NCBI GenBank assembly: GCA_950295325.1
Contig: OX485806.1
Location: 15,190,001-15,254,000, forward strand
Length of the DNA stretch: 64,000 nt
Source: Polytrichum commune
Lineage: Eukaryota > Streptophyta > Polytrichopsida > Polytrichales > Polytrichaceae
Direction of reading: 5' to 3'
The number at the start of each line of letters is the position of its first letter. Within the stretch, counting starts at the first letter, position 1. The notes below the pieces were generated by a model. That model worked only from the letters and a program-made list of their open reading frames with translations, was not told the DNA's origin and ran no database searches. The position numbers and the translations under genes are program-made. Below are positions 23,899 through 36,110 of this stretch, piece after piece.

Positions 23899-24492
23899 TG
23901 GCCACTTCACACATGAGCCAAGAGCTGTGACTTTGTAATGGTTAGGACCCTTGACTCTCATCCAAAGGCCGTACAATGTGTGTTGGGAAAGCCGTTTTAT
24001 GTAGTCATGGGCCCTCAAGCATAGTGTGACGTGAGAATGGACCATGTTGCGGGACCATTGCATATTCTGTTGGTAGAAAAAGAGGGGAGGATTTGGTTCA
24101 ATATATATGTCTCGAACTTTATCAATTTAAGAGAATTACTTGGTGGTGTTTGTCTGTCATGGAATTTGTTCTGGAATATGCCCTGTAGTTTGTCCTAAAA
24201 TTTGTCTTGCTAGAAAAAAAATCTTTAAAAAGTCATGGTCTCCCGGAATTAAAAAAGTCATGGCCCACCTGTTGGAGGTGGGTTTGATGCAAATTCCGGT
24301 AGACCATGCACTCTTATCCACAACCTGCCATGTAGGACTCCATGTAGGTTTTTCATCATGAACTTTTCTTTGGGCCTTTAGGCCTTCACCTCCTAGTGTG
24401 AAGTGGACTTAGACTGTCTCTGCCTTTTCGACCAATGAGAGCTCTTACATTGCCATGGTCAGGGGCCTTCAGCCTTGTGTGTGAAGTGGCCC
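23899..24492. mobile_element. PIF/Harbinger-like MITE family H1, inverted copy H1c
   Basis: Roughly 594 bp, in reverse orientation relative to H1a/H1b. Left end TGGCCACTTCACACATGAGC, right end the inverse of GGGCCACTTCACACACAAG. Interior landmarks match H1b in reverse: the ACTTGGTGGTGTTTGTCTG block near 24138 and AAAAAGTCATGG near 24230. Flanks are TCA and TGA, so the duplication is not clean. It lies at the broken end of H2c. Confidence 0.75.
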
Positions 24493-25430
24493 TGAATTAG
24501 ATGGAGTAAGTTTAGTGACAACATTACTCTGGCAATTCAAGCAATGGAGTGGAGGGCAAACTTTTTGCAGGTAATAAAAAGTGCCAACTCGTTTGTGAGT
24601 TGGCACCTCCCAAGTTGGTCCTTGCCTTTTGGACTTTATGGAGTACTTTTGGTGTGCATGAATTTTGCTAAATGAGCACTCAACACCATGGATCACGTTG
24701 TTTGGTAAGGTAATATAACTTTACTAACTTATACAAAGATTATACACACCTAGGAACCTATGTTCGGGGAAAACCGATGGCTGGTTCATTATCAGCCGAT
24801 GGACTTCCCCTCATGGCCGGTCCAAATTTCCAACCATCGGATGGCAATCCAACTGTAATTTCAATCCTCCGGCAATTAGCCGATGGACCAGAAAATGTCC
24901 CGGAAATGTAGCTGATTCTTCTTGTGAGTTATTGGATTTCAGCCGGAAGCATCCAGAGCGCTATGTGTATGGGGCATCTGCTGATGCACTTGAGGAAGTA
25001 CCCTAAACCTTAAACTTTTTGAATTATGCAACCTTTCCATGACCAAATCCAATTGCTTCTATGAAGAATTGGGGGACCCTTGGCCTTCAAGCGGTGAAGG
25101 CATTGCTAGGTTCAATTCCTACCAAGGATATTAACTCTTCAAATTTAAAGTTTTGAACATGCCTTTCTTTTCACTTATTCAAGATTTTGTACTAAGAAAT
25201 GATTTCTAATAACTTTTCATACATTTTTTAAACAATTAGTGCCGATATGAATTCCATTTAATCGGATATTGGCCAATGAAAATATGAAAATATAGGCAAT
25301 TGGCCGATTGATTTTACAAAAGACCGGCTCTTGCCGATGTAAATTGGAAAAAATCCGACCCTTCGTAGCAACTACCGGCAATTAGCCACTAAGGCTTCAA
25401 AAACTTCTCGAACTCTGCTAGGAACAATCG
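24493..25430. other. No recognisable gene; GCCGAT-rich stretch
   Basis: Between 24770 and 25390 several similar pieces recur: GCAATTAGCCGATGGA near 24871, GCAATTGGCCGATTGAT near 25299 and GGCAATTAGCCAC near 25378, with related GCCGATG motifs. They may be the eroded ends of an unclassified element. No frame over about 75 residues and no domain. Confidence 0.4.
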
Positions 25431-25434
25431 ATTT

Positions 25435-25517
25435 GGGCGAACCAACCCATGCACGTGTTCCTTGTTGGATGCCTAAACCCTTGCCTCCAAGGAACCAATG
25501 TACGGGTTGGTTCGCCC
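25435..25517. repeat. 83-bp inverted repeat (stem-loop)
   Basis: Left arm 25435-25464 and right arm 25488-25517 are inverse complements: the outer 14 bases GGGCGAACCAACCC match exactly, then a 9-base mismatched bulge, then 7 exact bases TTCCTTG; the loop is 23 bases. It is too small for a typical MITE here and has no obvious target duplication. It could be a collapsed element or a hairpin-forming transcript. Confidence 0.65.
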
Positions 25518-25720
25518 CAGCCTGAACAATCCATATTCTCATTTATGTTTCCATACAGCACGGGTGCACCTTTTATTAGCATCGACATTACATGTTTTGA
25601 AAAATTGAAACTTTGGGACAAGAATTTGTTTTCCCCCTTCAAGTACAACCAATCCCGTGTTTATGTTTTTTTTGTGAATTCTCGATCATCTCTAGTCTAC
25701 ATTCTACACTATGAGTTGGA

Positions 25721-25949
25721 GGGAGGGGAGGGGGGGGAGGGTAACCTACTTTCCACTAGAAAACGTGGTGCGGTAGTAGATAGGTGTCTCATTCATAACT
25801 TCAAAGCAAGAGTCATAAAACATGAGTAACATTTAGGGTATGGAGAACTCATCTTGAGAATACAATAGGTACATCTAAAGAATATTCATTATATACATGG
25901 AATGTTCTATGAATATGCACATTACTTCATGACTCCCCCCCCCTCCCCA
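25721..25949. repeat. Inverted pair of G-rich tracts, possible MITE ends
   Basis: The left tract contains GGGGAGGGGGGGGAGGG and the right tract is the inverse of GTGGGGAGGGGGGGGGGAGTC, facing each other 0.2 kb apart. This resembles the poly-G ends of T3, but no 8-bp duplication was found, nor the CACGTGCG motif apart from AACGTGGTGCGG near 25763. Possibly a degraded T-type element. Confidence 0.3.
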
Positions 25950-26118
25950 CGGTGTGAATTATGTTTACTTTGAGAGTTGCATATCCTTTTGTTGTCCTCT
26001 AATAGGACCCCAAGGGGTCACCTCTTAGAGGTGCCGCCATGGATCCTCTTGGCCATGATACCTTCACTTCATTTTTGCAAAGAGTCCAAGAATGCCGATG
26101 TAGACAAAATTTCGAAAT

Positions 26119-27064
26119 ATGATACATTTAGTGTACACATGTAGACTAATTGGAATATTTAGTGTAACATATATGCTTCCCGATGCCGAATTATTTGCAA
26201 ATGGGTGCCTATATTTGAAGAGCAAGTCTTGTTGTTGTTGTCTAAAATGTCATGCACTTGCAAATGCCAAGTCCAATTTCATGCAAAAATTAGAGATTTA
26301 CAGTGGTAAAGAGGAGTCTTTGAATGCGAGGGAAGAAGCTCTAATTTGCTACAAAGTGATTATGAGTTGTTGGAAGGGTTGGAAGAGAATGGACATTTTT
26401 GACATGTGACAAAAGAAAAATTTGCTTCACCTGAATTATTTTGGGACTTGATGTTGAAGGGTATAGGCACAACCGGCAAAACTAATACTAATTGTAAGGG
26501 ATGACCTCAAGCATTGAATATGGCTAAAGATGGACCAAAAGGAGGGAAATAGTATGGAGATTGCATGCCTCGCACTAGTTGGCCACAATACCTTGATATA
26601 ATATCAAGCCAGTAAGCTTGTTGAGCACCACTTTCTCACCTATTGATCCTAACATATTGTCTATGTGGAAAGGTGGCACAAGAGTGCGGAGAAGTCTATT
26701 CCTTGCTCACTGATCCTAGTCCAATACCAAACCCACATGAGAGGTGTGGATGTGATAGATCAGTTATGAGGATACCACACGGTCCAAACACAAAGACCAC
26801 AAGTGGTCGCATCAACTTTTCATGCATACCATTGCTACATCATTGGAAAACTCATGGTTGATGTACAAAACTAAGATGCAATCAAAAGGTATTGACAAAA
26901 TTATGTCTCATTATCATTCCAATTATGCAATGGCTAAGAAATTAGCCTCTTTTGCCAACCAGTTTGCACCCACATGTACACAGGAGAGTCCTAGGGGTTC
27001 CACTCTTCATACTATGTACGAACTAGGTAGTGAGTGTAAAAAGGGGCATTATCTGAGGCACTAG
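26119..27064 (+). pseudogene. Decayed piggyBac-type transposase
   Basis: Remnant of a DDD cut-and-paste transposase. Family landmarks occur in the right order but in shifting frames. LEIYSGKEESLN (about 26300) corresponds to the G-Y..iYtGK region. ELLEGLEENGHF, after a stop, is followed by KFASPELFWDLMLKGIGTTG (about 26420-26480), the DNfFtSp-Lf block. KPVSLLSTTFSPIDPN (about 26610) matches the W-D-K-V-LLST segment. HMRGVDVIDQL (about 26735) is the M-x-GVD-x-x-DQ hallmark. HKWSHQLFMHTIA then ENSWLMYK (about 26800-26860) correspond to the kWw-r-ff block. The last frame closes at 27064. At least three shifts and several stops make it dead. The 3' flank matches another copy near 3360. Confidence 0.85.
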
Positions 27065-27540
27065 CATAGATAGTATAAATAAGGGAAAGGTGTTCTATTT
27101 TATTGTTGTGTATGAATAAAAAGGCTATTGCGAATTACAAAGTACGTGTGCATGTATGAAAGGAGATCTTAAAGTTTAAGAAATAATTAACAATATACAT
27201 ATTTTGTAGGGTCAAATTAATATTAGTTACTTCTTGTGGATGAAAAGGTCTTCAAAAACTTTCTCAATGGGATGTGCAAGTGGATTTTATACAAAAGAAA
27301 AGCAAAAAAAATCATGATTTTTTATGTATGTAGTTGAGGCATTTATCACAATACATTGAAAACCTTAGTATAAACACATAAGACTATTTATTGTTTATCA
27401 TTAGTAAGTAAAATTGATGATGCTTATCTAAAGTGAATCACATATATAGGGGGGGGGGACTTAGTATTTCACAATCACCCATTCACATCATTTAGAGTTT
27501 CAATGAAGAGTAGACCCTTTGGGGTGAGAGGGCTGAAAAT
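27065..27540 (+). repeat. piggyBac-associated 3' region, copy 2
   Basis: Non-coding sequence after the transposase remnant, homologous to pieces of 3358-5540. A G10 run at 27449-27458 lies within it. I could not identify a terminal inverted repeat or TTAA duplication, so the element boundary is open. The stretch 27541-27905 has no recognised feature. Confidence 0.6.
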
Positions 27541-27905
27541 CCCAAACAACCTACACTAGAAGAAAGAAAGAAAGAAATAACGCCCATATCTAGGTACCAA
27601 TGTGGACATGAGCATGTTGGCCTAATGCTGATCATAATTGTCCGTGATGCAACAACAACCTACACTATAACATGATGTGGAGTGACAAAATACAAAGGAA
27701 GAGACGGAAAACGTGGAATATGTGGTGAAAAAAACCAACAATATTAATGTCCCCACATATGAAGATCAAGCCTACGAAATTATTTTGTACAACAACATGC
27801 ACAATAGAGACTCATGTGTTATGATGTGAGTGATATGACATCAACCACAGAAGGTGGTGCAAACTAGTGCCCAATCAATGGTTCAAAACCCCTCGTTACA
27901 CTTAA

Positions 27906-27985
27906 AAGGATAGTTAGTGTTTGATACACTAAATATGAATGCATACACTAAACGTCAATAACCCCATGAAAGTAAAGTATCCCAT
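27906..27985. mobile_element. MITE family M-A, truncated copy M3
   Basis: GTTAGTGTTTGATACACTAA, then CATACACTAAACGTC and CCCCATGAAAGTAA match the end region of M1 (inverse) and M2 near 62300-62370. Only about 80 bp remain; the H2d fragment follows directly. No partner end was found nearby. Confidence 0.55.
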
Positions 27986-27989
27986 TATA

Positions 27990-28364
27990 GAATGTGAATG
28001 CAAGATGGATGTAAAGCCTACTTGGATTGATTCCTACATGGCATCGAATGGATCATTTTTCATGGTCACTTGGATTATTTTTCAAATCCACCTTTTGGAG
28101 GTAGGCCTAACACAAAACCGGGAGAACCATGGCACTCCGAACGCTCCCAACCGTTGATTCATTCTAATTTATCAAGAGTGAGGACCCGCATGAAGAGAAA
28201 TTCATTGAAATAGCATTTGGTTGAGGCCCCTGTTCACACTGCACTTGAGGGCCCGTGACCACACTACATGATTTTGGAGGTGTGTTGGGACGGCCTTTGG
28301 ACACTTTCTTTTGGGCTCTCACAATGTCATGGTCACGGCTCTTGGCTCGTGTGTAAAGAGGCCC
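27990..28364. mobile_element. PIF/Harbinger-like MITE family H2, 5'-truncated copy H2d
   Basis: Matches the inner and right parts of H2a: TGAATGCAAGATGGATGTAA, the TCATGGTCACTTGGATTATT block and GGACGGCCTTTGGACACTTT. The right end GTAAAGAGGCCC followed by TTA (28365-28367) fits the H2 terminus. The left terminus is missing. Confidence 0.7.
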
Positions 28365-28666
28365 TTAGTTTTCCAATCACATTGGACAAGTCCTAGAAAT
28401 CCCAGCCGGTAAATGCGGGCAAGGGTGTTTGAAATAATCCACTCCAAATTCCCAGCTCAATTGACCTTGAACATCTTTGACATGCCGTTGCCAAAGGGGC
28501 CCATAGCGAATTGGTGAAATGTTTTCTCAAGGGGCAGCGACGGGCAGCCTCCTCGGGCAGTAGCGAAAAAAGGGGTCGGAGGTCAGGGCCTCCATGAAAC
28601 GCACTCAAACACGCATCATTGCCTTATCCAACAACTATGTTAGAGATCGACTTCCATTCATGGCTC
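28365..28666. other. No recognisable gene
   Basis: Moderately GC-rich sequence with a 71-codon minus-strand frame (28393-28608) that has no known motif. I see no terminal repeats. Confidence 0.4.
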
Positions 28667-28986
28667 ACTACACTACAATATTTGTATTTAGTGTAGGCAC
28701 CAATTCTATTTGTCTTGCTCGGTATTAATTGTAAACGGCCTGCGTAAATGTCACCAACACTAAAAGTAGACCTACCATTTATGTGTCATACTTTGTATTA
28801 CAATATACAATGTTTCAATTATTATCCATGACCATATTTCATTGTAGAATAGTGAAGGTATAGAATATACCAAAAACGGATGAAGTAAAAGTGGAGTTGG
28901 GATGACTATTTTTGTAAGTTCATTTGTAAGAAGTGTCCTTAGAAAAGTTATCACAATGACATAAAATACTATATACATTTAGTGTA
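28667..28986. mobile_element. MITE family M-B, copy M4
   Basis: About 320 bp with CACTACACTACAATA and TTTAGTGTAGG at the left and CATTTAGTGTAATAT at the right. It aligns with M5 (47023-48010) and, inverted, with M6 (60050-60290): shared CACCAACACTAA-type, ACAATGACATAAAATAC and GTCCTTAGAAAAGTT-type blocks. It encodes nothing; the small minus-strand frame here is incidental. Confidence 0.6.
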
Positions 28987-29999
28987 ATATATTTAGGGCA
29001 CTCTCGGGCCGAAACTTTTCCCTTTAGAGGCCCATTATTTGTTGGGTGGATGGAGTTGCCCTTGATGGCCGGGAAGGTGCTAAGTGCTAGTGGCTTCATG
29101 TTACAAGGATGTTCGCCAACACGTGAAGGGCGTGCAACGAAAACCAAGCCTTGCCACTTTGAAAATCAAAGAGAGTGGAGGTGGTTGAGAGGAGGTTTAT
29201 GTTTCTTGAATTTGCCAAGTAAATTGTAATAACATTTTGTGGGACTCTATCATGATATAATGTGAGTTCCACGTATTGTAGGATGAAGTAATAATGAGGC
29301 TTAGATTGATTACTAGAATATATGATATCACATGAAACATTGGAGATGTAACCCATTAATGCTTAGAGCCCACATTAATGCTTAGAGCCCACAAAGGTTG
29401 AGGAACATGCATGTTGCAATGACTCATGGATATGCATTTATCCCATGTTGACATAACCTTCATAGGTTCTGCAAAGTGACATGACCATAACATCTTGGAC
29501 GCAAAACATACGGCACCTTGTTGAAAAAAATAAAAATTGAAGGGACATTCATGTGGCTCAACCTTGTGGGATAAAGTAGACGTGTGTGTTATTTGGATAC
29601 TTTTCTCCCTTCTCCCACTCCTTGTAGGATATGAAACGCGCAATTAGTGTGAGATGATGATTAGCACATCGTATTTGTAGTCATTTGCTTCATAGTCTCT
29701 GGAGCGCATACGAATATCCTATTTGATTTTTTAAGTGAAGATACTCATGCTCGTCAAATGGTCACATAGCTCTCCCCAATCATGTTGCTTGCTAACCTTA
29801 GAATGATTAGCATATTTTGAGCACATAGTCGGGGTCAAAGTGAATGGGACCATGAGCCCAGTGTCAAAAAAATGACCATCAGACATTAACTCTTTCACTT
29901 TATGTGAACAAACCAAATTTGTGTGTAAATTTGTAAAATGCATGTCATGCGATTGACCGTTAACTATGCTTGTCATCCACATGGCCTTTATGTACATAA
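28987..29999. other. No recognisable gene; one 22-bp tandem duplication
   Basis: AT-rich with short frames only. At about 29353-29392 the unit ATTAATGCTTAGAGCCCAC occurs twice in tandem. Confidence 0.55.
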
Positions 30000-30007
30000 G
30001 TGTTTTT

Positions 30008-30050
30008 CTTCTTCTTCCTCCTCTTCTTCTTCTTCTTCTTTCTTCATTTC
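30008..30050. repeat. (TTC)n microsatellite
   Basis: Imperfect CTT/TTC repeat of about 40 bases. It makes an artificial F/L-rich frame. Confidence 0.9.
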
Positions 30051-30059
30051 ATTAGTAAT

Positions 30060-30150
30060 GAAGAGCCCACCCACTGCAAGGTAGGCAGTAAACCCCACCT
30101 TGCACCAAGAGGATACTTGAACAGGGTAGGACCTCAAATTCACGTCGGAT
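30060..30150. repeat. Dispersed repeat R2, copy 1
   Basis: GAGCCCACCCACTGCAAGG, then AAACCCCACCTTGCACCAAG and AGGATACTTGAACA match 63915-64000 with few differences, ending in CTCAAATTCACG in both. The function is unknown; the second copy is cut by the window end, so the full repeat may be longer. A 17-T run at about 30164-30181 follows. Confidence 0.6.
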
Positions 30151-30181
30151 TGTCCAACCTATGTTTTTTTTTTTTTTTTTA

Positions 30182-33100
30182 ATTTCCATCGACAATGATG
30201 GAGTAGCTAACTTTATAGTTGAACACAACAATTCACGTGAGATATCGTGTGCATGGGATTTGATGGTGAAAATCATGTTGGCTTTTGTCTAGGTGAAAAG
30301 GTGAGATTTGTAAGTTAGGTTCAATGTGGGGTGAACAAGTGTGGAATGAAAGCAACAACACTTTGTTTTTGCAGGTGTCTCGTGGGTGGCACACGACCTA
30401 CGTAAGGTATGGGTATCTATAGTAGACACTCGAGTAAATTCATCATCAACTTTAAAGGTCAATTAAGAGGTCCATTTTGGGCCTCAAGGTGTCATATGTA
30501 GCGGTTTGATTTTACTTCTTAATATTATTAGTTAGAAGTGTGAAAAGAAACCCTAAATAAAAATCGTCTTATTTATCATATGCATTATTAGCGTACCATA
30601 AGAGGTATTGGCGACTCGTGTTTGTCTAGTTGGTCTAGGGGATAAGGGCTTGAGATGTTAAATTCAGACCCTCTCGTACTAAATACGAGACTCCTTGTTT
30701 CTTATTACCCATTTTTACACGGAACGACCTTGCCTTACTATAGAATGTTATGCATTTATGCAAATTGAATATTAAAGAGATTTGAGTCTTGTATAAATGA
30801 CCTAAATTCAAATACATATCACATATATGTAATCATCATCGTCACATGTGGTTTTTTCTTCAATGAATCCTTTTGTAAAGTTTTTCCCTAAATTAGGTTT
30901 CAAGATCATATACCAAACTAAACCACTATTTCAATCATTTCTAAGTTCTATCATGGGTTTAATATCAAAGGATGTGCAAATAGAGGTATGCTTGTAATAT
31001 ACTTTGGGGGCAAACCCTTGTGTGAGCTAGAGATGTGTCTTGGAGTTGTCATTTTATTTTTAATAGTTGACATTGAGAACTTCTACATGCAAGTTTTTAT
31101 CAATGGGCTCCCAGAGATACCAAGTGCATTGACCTATTGATACCAATGCTTGCCATGAGGATCAAACTTTTGAACGATGCAAGGAAATAATCTTCCACAT
31201 TTTGTTCACCCAAGGCCGAAACTCATGTGAGTAGGGTTTAGGGGAGCTTTAGGGTTTGCGTTTATGTAAAGTAAGAAACTTTAGAGTGTGTTGAACTGTC
31301 GATAGATCTTTATCAAATACTGTTGTGTTTGGAAAAGACATATGAGCTTACTAAATCTCAAAGTTTGTATATTTTTGTGTGTCAACAGTGCTTTGATTTC
31401 ATGCCTCCTTATTCTTGTGTAAAGTCTTATTTAAGTTCATAATTTGGAGGAATGCTACCTTTAACCTCATTGAGTGCAACACCTTCAAAAAATTTGGATT
31501 GTGGATTTAGTCTTGGAGCTCTTAATTTCCACTTCGAGAGACAAATGTACTCCAAAGAAGCATTCATCTCTTCATAATGCTAGTCTAGCACTTATTTCAT
31601 GCCTCCTTCATGTTTTGCAGTTGTCTCCAAAGCTACTTAAAAACTAGTACATATTGTTATGAAATTTTGAGCAAACATATCCTAGAATGTTTGAGAGATT
31701 TGCATATGTGTGCAACTTTGAGAGATAATTTGTGTCACATGTATGAAATCATCAAATTTAGTACTAGAATGTTGCACTTTGTGTTATTCCATAATATCAC
31801 GTGCTACACTAATTCTCTTTTACCAAGCATCCAAGTTACACTACAAAATTCTTTAATTTCACTTGCACTTTGATTGCCACAAGCATGATATTATGGATTT
31901 TAGAGCGTTTTTTTGGAGGTTTGTACAAGTGACATGTATCATGTATCATGTATAAACATACCCTAGTCCTTTAAGAGTCAAAATATGAAGCACCATGTCA
32001 CATCTTGTGGCCTTTACAATAGTCTATATGAGCTCACAACGAGCATACAAGTCAAAGTTTACTTTTTTAAATTGAACAAAGAGGAAGTGAAAATACAATC
32101 GTATGTAAAAATGATGATTATATACGCGTGGTTGTATTTGAATGTTAGCATGAGACCATATCTTCCAATTTTTAATTTTCTTTACATATATTCATCCTCC
32201 AATTGAAATAATGGAGTTGATAAGGGGTTATTAGATTATGTGGGGTCAAGTTTGACATTTTTGGCTGTAGATAATAATAAGTCATCTTAAACATCTCCAT
32301 ATGACATCTTGAGGTCTGCAATGGACTTGCAATGGACGTCTTAGACCTTGAGACTTGAAGGGTTAATACACGACAAAGCACTTGCATGCCAAAAGTCACA
32401 ATGAACCAATGAAAGTGGAGATCTAGAAACTACATTATGTAGTCCTATTAGTGTGGACCACAATAACACTCTAGAGCCCACATGAGTTTTCCAATCATAC
32501 AAAACTTGTGTAACAATCTTATGTAGCAATTTAATTTGTGATTGTGTGATGTGGCACATAATAAGGGACGATGACAAAGTAATGTCATTATCACAACAAT
32601 ACTTTAAATTTGTGATGTAGTTATAACATCTTGTTATTCTTTAGTAATAATTCCATCTTTATAAGTTTGAAATGTTGTCAAAATTCTCCTCTCCTACCCA
32701 AGGGCCAGATTTGGGTTCATAACACCTGCCATTGCAAGTGCAGTTAAAACCATGACCCTCCCAACACTATTATTATGCCCTTCCAACTGAATTCCACTCG
32801 AATAAATCGGAGTATCTAACCCCAATTTAAGATTCAAATTGGCTTTAAATAGATTTATTTAGACAACACAATATTTTTATGTCTTTTCCATCCTCCCACA
32901 TGATAGTTGGTGTCACAAAATCATATCCCTTCCCCTTCAAATTTGTAACAAATTCATCACAAAATAGGTAGGTCCCACTAGTGTAGATCAAAAGGTCTTT
33001 ACTTACCATCATAGCAATGTTGAAATACATCATCCAATTTTTTTAATTATTTTTAATTATTTTAAAAAAAAGTCTATCATGTATTTCCAACCCTCTACAA

Positions 33101-35240
33101 CACTCCATGCTCAATTACTAGCATAAGGTAAGTGGCCTATGATGGATGTTGGAGTGAAGTGAATGACATTCATAGGGTATATATGTTAGCATGCCATGCA
33201 GGGGAATGGTAGCTTAACTTAAGGTGGACATGCCTAAATCAAACAGAACAATAACTTGGACACACATATTTGTGTAGTACATGAATCTAAGAATGGACAC
33301 CAAAAAGAAATGGGTTTAAGGGAGATTGGAGTATGTGCTTGGATAATGCCAACTAGTCTAAGCTTAGTAGTCAACGTGATAGAGGGGACCTATACGACCA
33401 CTTAATGAACACGAGAATCGTCACTCAAAAGGCAATGGTGTACCTTATCCCCACGAGGTCGAGCCACATGTGATGTTCGGGAAGGTTTTAAAAATGCAAA
33501 GGTGGAACATGTGGGCTATTATTTGGGCATGAATGAAGACAATGCCTAGCTAGCCTAGCTTGATTGGATTGCCATGGGACAAACAAAATAATATTGATTT
33601 CCGACCCTAGCCGTGACCGGAAATTATAAGTATTAATTGCTCATACACAAGGCTGCCATTTCAGTTTTATCCAAATGTTTTGCCACCATGGAGTAGGAGT
33701 AGACCCAACACATGACACGGTCAAAGTCCACAAAAATGGATATTGTCCCTTGTCTTCGGCTTTCATTCATAACATTACTAAGCAACTACTACACAATCTC
33801 TTTTTAAGGAAAGAGGTTGTGATTGAAGAAGTTTGTTACTTTATAGTTGACTGTCGAAAAGTTCACATTGCTCAACAGGAAATGAATAGAACTCGAATTT
33901 CAAGGAGAGGTATGTTCATGTGAGACCTAGTCTCACATAACGCAATCAAGGAGTTGTGTAATGTTATGTTTGTGCATCATTTTCACCTCCTGATTTTTCT
34001 AATGTTGTCCGGCAATGTGTTTGCAATGGACATCACGACACACGAATTCCCGATTTCTTCTCTCACCAATAAGGGCCAATAAAGCGAATGTGTCTGAAAT
34101 GGTTAGAGTTTGTTGTTTGTCATAATTCTCAACTTGGATTTCATAGTTAGGAGTTCTCTTGGATTCGCATATGTGATATACCATCTTAGCAACAAGCTAT
34201 GGAATCTTTTGATGTTTGATGTTGTTGTTGAAATATTTGGAAGTCAAATGTGCTAGACTCATGAAATGATCAAGTAGGCCTAAGTTTGAAGGACATTCAA
34301 AAGGGAAAGTAATGAAACATCTTGAACTAACAAAAACACCCCATCGGCCATTTGGAGAGAAGAAAAATGGACATTTGTTGTTGATTGCTTCATCTTCTGT
34401 CTTTTAAAAGAAAAAACATTACTTATTGGTACACTTCTATCCCTTTTATCCTCTTAATGAGAGTATCCTCTTAAAGAAATAAGTTGATATCCGGGTGCAA
34501 AAATGGTCAAGTACGTGAAGAAATTCATGCGACATTTAGTTACTAGTTTTACCAATCATTCAGGCACCTGTTTGTAGTTATTTTGCTTTAATTTCTTCCA
34601 AAAAAAATGGTACATAGATGATTAATATGTAGTCTTTTGACACGTTTTCATTAAATAAAGTCCTTGGTATTTTTTGGTGATCAATCTATACAAATGAATT
34701 CTAACACGTGATTATCTGCCATCTTATGATGTTAACCTTATGGACATAATCTTCATGTGATTTATAAAACTAGGATTTGAGTATATTTGGATTTATGCAT
34801 GGATCTGGACCATTCCAATTGCTGATATAACGTACACTAGATCGCAAAATTGCACATATATGGTGGTTGGCGAACATGAAATATGAACATAAGAAGTTAA
34901 GGTTGTTGTGTTGTTGTTATACTTATTGTTGTTGTCATTTGATGTTTTTGTCCTCAAAAATGCATATCCCTTATTATTTGTGGACAAGTGGTTTGTCCAA
35001 ATATACTTAAATGTTAGTTATAACTTTTTTGGGTGTAAACAATATTGGGGTTTTCTCAATGTTTGAGAAACACCCCTCAACCTTTTAGGGTTTGTAGATA
35101 GTTTTGTGGTTGGGTTCCAATTAAGAAAACCACGCAGGGAAGATTAAATGAATGTCAAACTTTACATCTAGGTATCACTATTAGGTTGATTGATAGCTTA
35201 CATGGGTTATGGAATGAAATTAGTATGCCAATCCCAAGGT
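30182..35240. other. About 5 kb AT-rich DNA without recognisable gene
   Basis: Only scattered frames of 60-95 codons on both strands, none with a motif, conserved splice pattern or homology to another part of the window. A tRNA-like stretch near 30611-30690 was considered and not accepted. Possible ancient repeat DNA. Confidence 0.55.
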
Positions 35241-35684
35241 AAACATTTTCTATGGGAGCCCAAAAATCCACGGAAGTCCGGATTGGCATCCTAACCGGAT
35301 TAATATCCGGATAATACCCTGGTATTGGTCTTAAAGTAGGGTTCTCTAGGGTAGGATAGTTGTTTTATGGAATAAGGTTCTAAGCATCCGCCTTACGTGT
35401 TAAAATGGTAAGAACGGACACTTTGGCCGGAACGGAACTTAATCCAGGACGACCGTTTTTAAACGGTCCGGTCCGGGGCGTCCGGACCGGAAGGCGGTTA
35501 TACCTGAGGTGTCACCCAAAGTTCCTGACCCTTTATTTCGTCCTAGTCCGAGTGCGGAATTTTGGACTAACACGTAATTACCCCCTTGCACCCGTTGTCC
35601 TAGCCTCCTTTGTCTCACCATCTTTCATTAGGGGGTCCTCCACTCTCTCCATTGATTGTGCACTTGATTTATTTCAACCAAAAG
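35241..35684 (+). repeat. CCGG-rich retroelement-like unit, 5' part
   Basis: From about 35275 the sequence switches to frequent TCCGGA and CCGG motifs (AACCGGATTAATATCCGG near 35294, GGTCCGGTCCGGGGCGTCCG near 35465). This matches the unusual composition of 36913-40690. A GGCGGTTATACC motif near 35491 resembles the repeated GACGGTTA(T/C)ACCGG motifs at 36920-36960. I infer it is the same element, separated by the AT-rich segment that follows. Confidence 0.45.
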
Positions 35685-35766
35685 AGTGAGAGTGTTTAAA
35701 AACACTTGCCTCAATGGTCAATCACCAATACATTCAAAAGTTACACATACCATTTCCTACCTAATG

Positions 35767-36110
35767 AATCCAACACTTTAAGTCTAAACATCATAAGTCT
35801 AAAAACTATAAGAGTGAATACTATAAATCCAAATACTATAATTTCAATACTAAAAATCTAGATGCTAGAGTTAGACACTTGTTTATGAATGCCTTAAGTC
35901 TAAACCACATCTAATACTAAACCACCATCAAGTGCTCCTATCCAATGTAAATCCAACACTATAAGTCTAAACATCATAAGTCTAAAAACTATGAAAGTGG
36001 ATACTATAAATCTAAATACTATAATTCCAATACTAAAAATCTAGATGTTAGAGCTACGCACTTGTTCATGAATGCCTTGAGTCTAAACCACATCTAATAA
36101 TATAAGGCTA
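35767..36110. repeat. Tandem repeat, about 183-bp unit, two copies
   Basis: AATCCAACACT starts unit 1 at 35767 and unit 2 at 35950; both contain AAACATCATAAGTCTAAAAA, AAAAATCTAGATG and GTCTAAACCACATCTAATA. Inside, a shorter period built on ATAAGTCTAAA and ACTATAAAT is visible. A more diverged third unit may occupy 36210-36360. Confidence 0.75.

Noticed and set aside
23895-24495. Clean TSD for H1c
   Set aside because: The flanks are TCA and TGA, not identical; I leave the insertion history open.
30000-30182. Phenylalanine-rich small protein
   Set aside because: Translation of a TTC microsatellite and a poly-T run.
30611-30690. tRNA-like stretch (TCTAGTTGGTCTAGGGGATA followed by TTAAATTCAGACC), possible tRNA gene or SINE head
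   Set aside because: The first part resembles an A box, but the B box deviates from GGTTCGAATC, no cloverleaf could be drawn, and no second copy or poly-A tail was seen.
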